Shown one piece after another: positions 9,281 to 15,683 of a stretch of DNA of 64,000 bases. Location: assembly GCA_017992695.1 (NCBI GenBank), contig JAGOOC010000003.1, forward strand, positions 62,001 to 126,000, written 5' to 3'. Each line of letters starts with the position of its first letter. The first letter of the stretch is position 1. The notes beneath the pieces were generated by a model. It had not been told where the DNA came from, did not search any database, and worked only from the letters and a program-made list of their open reading frames with translations. The translations under genes and the position numbers were made by a program. This stretch comes from Bacteroides sp. (lineage in GTDB: Bacteria > Bacteroidota > Bacteroidia > Bacteroidales > Bacteroidaceae).

Positions 9281-10231
9281 TTATCGCTCTCTTCTACTTG
9301 GTGAATCCGATGAGTTTCTGCTGCTACGGCTTGAAGAGCTGTTCGACTCTTTTTTAACCTCGCTGCTTCTGCGGCTGCTACTTGGGTTTTTCTCCTGACT
9401 CTTACGTTCGTTATTGCTGCTTCTGCGAGAGGAAGACGAAGGTTCGCGTTTGTTGCTGCTGTTCTCTTTTTTAGTTGATGAACCACTCTCTGGTCGATTC
9501 GAAGTACCCGGGCGGCTTGAAGAGTTATTCTCTGGTCGATTCGAAGTACCCGGGCGGCTTGAAGAGTTATTCTCTGGTCGATTCGATGTACCTGGACGGC
9601 TTGAAGAGCTATTTCCCGGACGAGCCGACGTGTTTGGGCGGATAGTGATTGATCCGAAGTCTGAGCGACGATTTGTGTGATATACCCTGTTGTCTCTCAC
9701 GCTATGTGGTCGGCTGTAGTACGTATGATTATAGCGTCCGCTATAGTAGCTCGCATTGTTGTAGTGCTTGCGGTAATGTCCGCCACTATAGCTGCGATAG
9801 TGATGGGGGCGACCAAAGTAGTAATGATTGTGGTTGGAATAGGTGATGTACACACGGAAATTCCAATTATTACCACTTGTATAGATGGGGCGATAGAAAT
9901 ACTCCGTTCGTATAAAACGACGGTATTGCGAGTCGCTCAATACGTAACGTAAGTCATCGTTGCGTATATCTAATGCTTGGTAATAATCATCCAATGCCCA
10001 TTCGTATCCACGAACTACATCATCCATGATGTAGCGTATTGAATTAACAAAGTCATAGTTAATTTCATAAGCATCATCATACTGATTCGTGTTCAAGTTT
10101 AGCTCGTAAGCCATCTTGTCTGTTAGAAAACGAGTCTCTTTACGAACCTTGCTGGTACTCATAGCTGCCATACTTGTGCTGCTCATGGCAGTCATTCCGA
10201 TGGCGAAAAAGATTAAGAACAGTCGTTTCAT
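9281..10231 (-). CDS. Secreted protein of unknown function with Ser/Arg/Pro-rich repeat tail
   Basis: Not a family I can name. The 316-aa product has a signal peptide (about 1-23, ending SMAAM), then a helical segment (about 25-110) rich in Asp/Tyr that includes TDKMAYELNLNTNQYDDAYEI in part, then a Tyr/His-rich stretch (about 120-185: NHNHYYFGRPHHYR), and a low-complexity C-terminus made of 14-residue units of the type SSSRPGTSNRPENN and a Ser/Arg/Lys-rich end. It precedes nothing in its own operon; the lipoprotein gene upstream ends 21 bp before its start, so the two are probably co-transcribed. Confidence 0.75.
   Translation of the reverse strand: MKRLFLIFFAIGMTAMSSTSMAAMSTSKVRKETRFLTDKMAYELNLNTNQYDDAYEINYDFVNSIRYIMDDVVRGYEWALDDYYQALDIRNDDLRYVLSDSQYRRFIRTEYFYRPIYTSGNNWNFRVYITYSNHNHYYFGRPHHYRSYSGGHYRKHYNNASYYSGRYNHTYYSRPHSVRDNRVYHTNRRSDFGSITIRPNTSARPGNSSSSRPGTSNRPENNSSSRPGTSNRPENNSSSRPGTSNRPESGSSTKKENSSNKREPSSSSRRSSNNERKSQEKNPSSSRRSSEVKKESNSSSSRSSRNSSDSPSRRER
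9488..9613 (-). repeat. 42-bp tandem repeats in the secreted protein gene
   Basis: Units start at 9488, 9530 and 9572 (period 42 bp). The first two are identical; the third has a few substitutions, and a decayed fourth follows. Each encodes 14 residues (NRPENNSSSRPGTS register). Identity of two copies implies recent duplication and likely length variation between strains. Confidence 0.88.
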
Positions 10232-10252
10232 ATTCGTTGTTTTTTTAGTTGT

Positions 10253-10933
10253 TTATCTGTTATTCTTGTTATAACGCTCTATAGACGCTCTCACTTTGTC
10301 TTTTTCAGAAGTAAATGTCAACAGATCTATTACCTTATAGTAGTTCTGTTTGTCTATCACCCGAGGATACATTTCGATCATGGCCTCTATTTTCTCGTCC
10401 GTAAAGGGAAAGAGTCCGATCAACTTTTGACACTGTGCAGAGGTGAGATCAACTGCTCTGACCTTCTTTAACCGATCGGAGGAGAAACCACTTCTTACTG
10501 AATTATAAAACTCTGTAAACTCCTTGTCCGACATGCCCCTCTGCGATGAAGGTCTGTTGTGTCCGGGTTTTTGGTTAGGTCGCTGAGTAGGAGGGTATGT
10601 GGGACTAATTCCTGTTATGGGTGGGTTAACTGGCGAAACTGGTAGTGTAGCGATTGACTGATCGGGTTCCTTGAACATATCCAGTGCTACAACGCGCCCC
10701 TCTGCAAAGTTAATAACGATAATCGACCAATTGTTTGATAGGAAAGCTCTATATTCCCACTCTTCTCCAACCTCGTCGAAACGTTTATACTGGGGTTCGC
10801 CGCAAAGTGAAATAACCTCTTGCTGTGTCATTCCCTGTTCAATCTTCATGAACGAGCTGCTTGATTGTAAAATTGAACAACTGCTCAATAGCACCACTAC
10901 CAGCAGTAAAAACGCGAATTGTCTCTTCTTCAT
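10253..10933 (-). CDS. Lipoprotein with BamE-like and DUF4476-like domains
   Basis: The 226-aa product has a lipoprotein signal with the lipobox LLSSC (Cys19-20), an N-terminal SmpA/OmlA (BamE)-like motif MTQQEVISLCGEPQYKR near residues 35-51 followed by WEYR, a Pro/Asn/Gln-rich linker (about 100-130), and a C-terminal region (about 133-225) resembling DUF4476 (MSDKEFTEFYNSV, then TSAQCQKLI and FTDEKIEAM). It is probably anchored to the outer or inner membrane facing the periplasm. It lies 21 bp upstream of the Tyr/His-rich secreted protein gene on the same strand. Function unknown; the domain assignments are by eye. Confidence 0.75.
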   Translation of the reverse strand: MKKRQFAFLLLVVVLLSSCSILQSSSSFMKIEQGMTQQEVISLCGEPQYKRFDEVGEEWEYRAFLSNNWSIIVINFAEGRVVALDMFKEPDQSIATLPVSPVNPPITGISPTYPPTQRPNQKPGHNRPSSQRGMSDKEFTEFYNSVRSGFSSDRLKKVRAVDLTSAQCQKLIGLFPFTDEKIEAMIEMYPRVIDKQNYYKVIDLLTFTSEKDKVRASIERYNKNNR

Positions 10934-11034
10934 TGGGCCGATTATTTAGATGATTCCTTTTAATGTTGATACAAAAATAGGGCGAGAAAACTCCCCGCCC
11001 TACTGATTCTCTCTATTCATACGTAGGGATTTCC

Positions 11035-11913
11035 CTATTGTTTGCCTTTTGATTTTGAAGGGGCAAGTGTGATGCTGTTATCATGCAATACGATGAGGCG
11101 CTTGCGGTATAAATCGCCCACACCCTTTTTGAATGTTTTCTTGCTCACACTAAAGGTGTCGTAGATATCTTCTGCCGGGCTCTTATCGGTCAGGTCAATC
11201 CGTCCGTCGTGCTCTTCGATATAGTCGAGCAGGGTTTTAGCAAAATCGTCTATCTTCTCGAAGCCCGGCTTTTGCAGCATCAAATCTATTTTTCCATCTT
11301 CGCGCACCTGCTTAACAAAGGCTTTCAGCTTCATGCCTGTGCGCAGGGGTTGAAAAATTTCGCCCTCATATAGTAATCCGCTGTATTGATTCTCAATAAT
11401 GGCTTTAAAACCTAAATCCGTTTTCTGCCAGATGAGAATGTTTACCTCATCGCCCGGTTCGTAGGTAGCCATCTCTTTCGATAGGTAGCGGTCTACTTTG
11501 GCTGAGGCTACGATGCGGTAGCTCTCTTCGTCTAGATGTGCGTGTACTACGTATTTATTGCCTACCTGCATTTTCATCTTCTGCTCACTGAAAGGAACAA
11601 ACAAGTCCTTCATCAACCCCCAATTTAAGAAGGCTCCGAACTCATTGACCCAAGCCACCTCTAGGCAAGCGAATTCGCCTACTTGCACGAATGGTGTTAA
11701 TGTTGTAGCAATCAGCCGCTCGTCGATATCGAGATAAAGAAAGACACTGAGCCAATCGCCTATCTGACAGTTTTCGGGTACATAGCGACTGGGAAGAAGA
11801 ATCTCGCCCTCCTCGCCTCCGTCAAGATACATTCCAAAATCTACTTGCTTGACTACCTCAAGCGTGTTGAACTTTCCTAATTCGATGCTCATACTTTTAT
11901 TATTAATGCTCAC
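11035..11913 (-). CDS. CvfB-like S1 RNA-binding protein
   Basis: Cytoplasmic RNA-binding protein, 292 aa, the normal length for the CvfB/YitL family. Tandem S1-type OB folds occupy about residues 1-210 (FACLEVAWVNEFGAFLNWGL is the most typical S1 stretch, near 82-101), and a winged-helix domain closes the protein (SVSKKTFKKGVGDLYRKR near 255-272). In Staphylococcus CvfB affects virulence gene expression and RNA stability; its role in this phylum is unproven. It stands alone between the lipoprotein gene and the IS remnant. A short run of GGCGAGAA/CTCCCCGCC repeats at 10981-10999 forms a small hairpin downstream. Confidence 0.88.
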   Translation of the reverse strand: MSINNKSMSIELGKFNTLEVVKQVDFGMYLDGGEEGEILLPSRYVPENCQIGDWLSVFLYLDIDERLIATTLTPFVQVGEFACLEVAWVNEFGAFLNWGLMKDLFVPFSEQKMKMQVGNKYVVHAHLDEESYRIVASAKVDRYLSKEMATYEPGDEVNILIWQKTDLGFKAIIENQYSGLLYEGEIFQPLRTGMKLKAFVKQVREDGKIDLMLQKPGFEKIDDFAKTLLDYIEEHDGRIDLTDKSPAEDIYDTFSVSKKTFKKGVGDLYRKRLIVLHDNSITLAPSKSKGKQ

Positions 11914-11988
11914 AAAGATACGGCTTTCTATATAACTTATGGTTGTCTACCCTTACTTTTTACAATAAACCAACTCTCTTTATGCTCC

Positions 11989-12192
11989 TTATGGCCTAAA
12001 GTTCCATAGCGACATCGTTTTTACTGAATAATAAACAAGTAGTTTATTAACACCATCAGGCTCAGATGCGTATGAACCAGATCTTTCTTTAATTTTCTCT
12101 CTATTTTCTTTGAGTGTGGAAATAAATAGATTATCTTTATGCACGTCAAAGCCACATAAGCTCCTTATCCTTAGTGCTGTTTGGGTTTGCAT
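11989..12192 (-). pseudogene. Remnant of an IS110-family transposase (N-terminal part)
   Basis: The 67-codon frame contains LCGFDVHKDNLFISTLKEN, which matches the start of the DEDD domain in IS110 transposases (consensus GLDVHKD). Past codon 55 the frame goes astray: a neighbouring frame reads DVAMEL where IS110 enzymes have VAMES followed by TG-Y. The remaining 250-350 residues are absent. No terminal repeats are visible. The surrounding 427-bp gap (11914-12340) holds nothing else I can support apart from A/T-rich sequence before mdh. Confidence 0.7.
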
Positions 12193-12340
12193 TTCAAAGA
12201 GACTGATCTTTCGGGAGTCTAGGTGAATGAACGGATCGAGTGCGCTTTATTATTAAGCACGCCTATGAAAAAGAGTGTCTTTATGTAACTTACAATAGCT
12301 ATTAGAAACGCACCATTATTCACTTAAAACAGATAACATT

Positions 12341-13339
12341 ATGAAATTCTTAACAAACGAAAAGCTGACGATTGTAGGAGCTGCTGGTATGATTGGCTCT
12401 AACATGGCCCAAACGGCCTTAATGATGAGATTGACTCCCAATATCTGTCTTTATGATCCCTATGCGCCTGCGCTCGAGGGTGTATTCGAAGAGTTGCTGC
12501 ATTGTGCTTTTGCCGACGTGAACATTAGCTATACCTCTGATATAGCCGAAGCGCTCTCGGGAGCTTCTTATGTGGTATCATCGGGTGGTGCAGCGCGTCG
12601 AGCAGGCATGACTCGCGAAGATTTGCTCAAAGGAAATGCCGAGATTGCTCAACAGTTTGGCAAAGACTTGCGTCAGTATTGCCCCGATGTGAGGCATGTG
12701 GTGGTGGTTTTTAATCCTGCCGATATTACCGGACTGATTACCTTGGTTTATTCGGGTTTAAGACCTTCTCAAGTATCTACGCTGGCTGCGCTTGATAGTA
12801 CGCGCTTGCAAAGTGAATTGATGAAATACCTGCGTCTTCCCTCTTCTGATATTCGCAATTGCCGCACCTATGGCGGGCATGGCGAGCAAATGGCCGTTTT
12901 TGCCTCCACTGCAGATATAAAAGGTGAACCGCTGGCCCAAATTATCGGTTCCCACCGCATGCCACCCGAAGATTGGGATGCACTCAAAGTGCGCGTTATT
13001 CAAGGTGGTAAACGCATTATCGACCTGCGCGGTCGCTCTTCATTCCAAAGTCCCGCTTTCCTTTCTATCGAGATGATTGCTGCCGCCATGGGAGGAAATC
13101 CTTTCTCTTGGCCTTCAGGCACCTATGTGTCCGACAGCAGGTTTGATCACATCTTTATGGCGATGGAAACAACCATTAACAGCGGAGGCATTAATTATAA
13201 AGAAGTAAAAGGTACAGCCGATGAACAAAAGGTGCTAGAGCATAGCTACGCTCACTTGTGTAAGTTGCGCGATGAGGTCATTGCTATGGGGCTACTGCCT
13301 GAGATTAAAGATTGGCAGGAGATGAACAAATACCTGTAA
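12341..13339 (+). CDS. mdh: Malate dehydrogenase
   Basis: NAD-dependent interconversion of malate and oxaloacetate in the cytoplasm; in Bacteroidales it serves the reductive branch leading to fumarate and succinate. The 332-aa protein has the Rossmann motif GAAGMIGS near residue 13, the conserved Asn in FNPADITG near 128 and the catalytic His in TYGGHGEQM near 172-180. The substrate Arg pair is less clear: SSGGAARRAGMTREDLL near 85 is the usual mobile-loop region. It is monocistronic and ends at a bidirectional terminator. It belongs to the L-lactate/malate superfamily, but the loop and its length argue for malate. Confidence 0.9.
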   Translation: MKFLTNEKLTIVGAAGMIGSNMAQTALMMRLTPNICLYDPYAPALEGVFEELLHCAFADVNISYTSDIAEALSGASYVVSSGGAARRAGMTREDLLKGNAEIAQQFGKDLRQYCPDVRHVVVVFNPADITGLITLVYSGLRPSQVSTLAALDSTRLQSELMKYLRLPSSDIRNCRTYGGHGEQMAVFASTADIKGEPLAQIIGSHRMPPEDWDALKVRVIQGGKRIIDLRGRSSFQSPAFLSIEMIAAAMGGNPFSWPSGTYVSDSRFDHIFMAMETTINSGGINYKEVKGTADEQKVLEHSYAHLCKLRDEVIAMGLLPEIKDWQEMNKYL

Positions 13340-13449
13340 ACTAAATCTTACAGATTGTATTCAATCTTTTTCCGGTAAGCGGCAGGTGTTGAGTGTCTGC
13401 AGCTTCATCGTTTTGTGATGTGAAAAGGAGTATATCATGAAACCGAAAT

Positions 13450-13489
13450 AAAAAAGAGGAAATTCCTTTGCAGGAATCTCCTCTTTTTT
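13450..13489. terminator. Bidirectional terminator between mdh and rplS
   Basis: A stem pairs AAAAAAGAGGA-ATTCCT (13450-13466) with AGGAATCTCCTCTTTTTT (13472-13489). Poly-A on the left and poly-T on the right make it suitable for both strands. Confidence 0.88.
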
Positions 13490-13517
13490 ATTTCGAATCG
13501 AAAGGGTTCGTAATGAA

Positions 13518-13868
13518 TTAGCGAACTCTTTTCTCTTTGATTCTGGCTTTTTTACCGGTAAGTGCGCGTAGGTAGTACAACTTAGCACGACGAACCTTAC
13601 CAACTTTGTTCACCTCAATGCTATCAATAGCGGGCGATTCAAGTGGAAAAATTCTTTCTACACCAATGGTTCCCGACATTTTACGTACAGTAAAACGCTT
13701 CTTTTCTTGGTGTCCAGAGATCTTGATAACAACGCCACGGTACAGCTGTACACGCTCTTTTGTTCCCTCGATAATACGATATGCTACGGTTACAGTGTCA
13801 CCAGCTTTGAAGCTTGGGTGTTGTTTGCCGGTAGCAAATGCTTCTTCAGCAATTTTAATCAAATTCAT
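13518..13868 (-). CDS. rplS: 50S ribosomal protein L19
   Basis: Structural protein at the 30S-50S interface. At 116 aa it is the normal length. The family core is present: [18 protein letters not shown] near residue 18, [14 protein letters not shown] near 38, [20 protein letters not shown] near 57 and [12 protein letters not shown] near 92. Unlike the trmD-rplS operon of proteobacteria, it stands alone here. A TTTCTTTG string about 90 bp upstream on the minus strand (13952-13959) may be its -7 box. Confidence 0.96.
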   Translation of the reverse strand: MNLIKIAEEAFATGKQHPSFKAGDTVTVAYRIIEGTKERVQLYRGVVIKISGHQEKKRFTVRKMSGTIGVERIFPLESPAIDSIEVNKVGKVRRAKLYYLRALTGKKARIKEKRVR

Positions 13869-13966
13869 TGTTGCTATTATTAAATTGTTTTATCGTTACA
13901 ACGCAACATACCAGGCAACTCTCTCCTGACAGCGATTGCGCGAAAGCGGTGCAAAGAAACAAATTA

Positions 13967-14000
13967 TTTGGCAGACTACCAACTATTTTATCTATATTTG
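13967..14000 (+). promoter_or_regulatory. Promoter of the nucleotidase pair
   Basis: TTTG at 13967-13970 and TATATTTG at 13993-14000, gap 22 nt. The position places the transcript start near 14006 and rules out a longer frame beginning at 13968, so the gene must start at the ATG cluster at 14022. Confidence 0.7.
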
Positions 14001-14021
14001 TCGCTTAAACAGAAAATCCAA

Positions 14022-14795
14022 ATGATGATGCAACATGTGATAAAGTTTTTTTCAAGAGTAGCCTTATCGGGGCTCTTGGTGCTTGCTTCCTGTCACTCTC
14101 CGCGTGAGGTAATAAAAGTAGAAGGAACATTGATTGCAGTTGACTCCGTGTGGGATGCGCATCCTGATGCCGAAGCTGCTGCACTGATCGCCCCGTACAA
14201 AGCCAGAATAGACAGTATGATGTATGCTGTGGTAGGCGAAAGTGAACTGACCATGAAGTCCGGACGACCCGAAAGTTTGTTGGCTAATCTGATCGCCGAT
14301 GTGCTGCGGGAAGCGGCTGTAGAGGTACAAGGAAAGCCTGCCGATATGGGGTTGGTAAACATGGGTGGTTTGCGCAATGTTCTTTCCGAAGGGCCCATCA
14401 CCTGTGGGGCCATCTACGAGATACTACCTTTCGAAAACTCACTTTGTGTATTGAGCATTAGTGGAAAAACCCTCAAACAGCTTTTTGCTGCCATTGCAGC
14501 CAAGCGAGGCGAAGGGGTGAGTGGTGTAAAGCTAGAGATAACCGAAGGGGGCCAGTTGCTTAAAGGAACCATCGGTGAACAACCGGTTGAGGACGACAAA
14601 ATCTATACAGTGGCTACGATTGACTATTTAGCCGATGGAAACGACGGCATGGATCCGCTCGCTCGCTCGTTGAAAAGAGTTTGCCCCGGTGACGCTACGT
14701 TGCGCAATCTTTTTATGGAATATGTTACTGCGCAAAACAAGGCCGGGAAGAAAATAACGTCTCACATAGAAGGTAGAGTAGTAATTAAACAGTAA
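14022..14795 (+). CDS. 5'-nucleotidase C-terminal domain lipoprotein
   Basis: Substrate-binding half of a UshA-like nucleotidase. The 257-aa lipoprotein has a lipobox LVLASC near residue 21-26, then the 5'-nucleotidase C-terminal fold: SLLANLIADVLREAA near 85, VNMGGLRNVLSEGPIT near 110 and YEILPFENSLCVLSISGKTL near 129. Three successive ATG codons (14022, 14025, 14028) follow the promoter; the first is chosen. The catalytic metallophosphatase half is encoded separately 9 bp downstream, an order reversed relative to the single-chain enzyme. Confidence 0.88.
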   Translation: MMMQHVIKFFSRVALSGLLVLASCHSPREVIKVEGTLIAVDSVWDAHPDAEAAALIAPYKARIDSMMYAVVGESELTMKSGRPESLLANLIADVLREAAVEVQGKPADMGLVNMGGLRNVLSEGPITCGAIYEILPFENSLCVLSISGKTLKQLFAAIAAKRGEGVSGVKLEITEGGQLLKGTIGEQPVEDDKIYTVATIDYLADGNDGMDPLARSLKRVCPGDATLRNLFMEYVTAQNKAGKKITSHIEGRVVIKQ

Positions 14796-14804
14796 GAATA
14801 GGCG

Positions 14805-15641
14805 ATGATGAAAATAATTCAAAAAATAGCAATTGCACTGCTGCTGATGCTCCTGATGCTGCCGGCACAGGCGCAACAAAGAAAACGATTAATCCTGCTA
14901 CAAACAAGCGATATGCACAGCCGGATAGAACCGATAGCCAAAAGTTCAGCCGATAAATATGCGGGCATGGGTGGACTGGTGCGGCGGGCTACTTTGGTGA
15001 ACCAGCTGCGACAGGAGTCTCCCAATGTGTTGTTGTTCGACTGTGGCGACTTCTCGCAAGGCACCCCTTACTACAACTTGTTTCGTGGCGAAGTTGAGGT
15101 ACAACTGATGAACCAGATGGGTTATGATGCCGTGGCGATCGGTAACCACGAGTTCGATTTTGGGATGGATAACTTGGCGCGTATTTTAAAGATGGCCACT
15201 TTTCCCGTTGTTAGTGCCAATTATAGCGTTGAAGGAACAGTGCTCAAAGGTTTGGTGAAGCCTTATGTGGTGTTGAAACGCAATGGCCTGAAAATAGGCG
15301 TGTTTGGCTTAAGTCCTCAGCTGGAGGGATTGGTACAAGCCGATCAATGCAAAGGAGTAGTTTTTAAAGACCCAATAGCTACAGCCAATGAAGTAGCAAC
15401 TCACTTAAGGAAAAAAGAGGGTTGCGATGTCGTCATCTGTCTCTCGCACTTGGGTTTTGAAACTGATAAAAATCAGCTGATCCCTCAAACGCAATACATT
15501 GATGTGGTGTTGGGCGGCCATTCGCATACGTTGATGAACAAACCAGAGGTGATACCCAACCTCGTGGGTAAAGCTGTATCGTTGCAACACAGCTTCAAGA
15601 GTGGCATCTTTATCAACCGTACAGACATTACCGTGAAGTGA
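14805..15641 (+). CDS. Periplasmic metallophosphatase, 5'-nucleotidase N-terminal domain
   Basis: Two-metal phosphoesterase hydrolysing nucleotides in the periplasm. After a signal peptide (about 1-23, ending AQAQ) come the metal ligands: SDMHSRIEP near residue 31, DCGDFSQGTPYY near 78, AIGNHEFDFG near 110, LSHLGFE near 210 and GGHSHTLM near 239. It has 278 aa and lacks the C-terminal substrate domain, which the gene immediately upstream supplies. Met1 or Met2 (14805 or 14808) is the start. Confidence 0.92.
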   Translation: MMKIIQKIAIALLLMLLMLPAQAQQRKRLILLQTSDMHSRIEPIAKSSADKYAGMGGLVRRATLVNQLRQESPNVLLFDCGDFSQGTPYYNLFRGEVEVQLMNQMGYDAVAIGNHEFDFGMDNLARILKMATFPVVSANYSVEGTVLKGLVKPYVVLKRNGLKIGVFGLSPQLEGLVQADQCKGVVFKDPIATANEVATHLRKKEGCDVVICLSHLGFETDKNQLIPQTQYIDVVLGGHSHTLMNKPEVIPNLVGKAVSLQHSFKSGIFINRTDITVK

Positions 15642-15683
15642 AACCACCCCTTAACCAATAATTAATCTGGAATACATTTAGGT

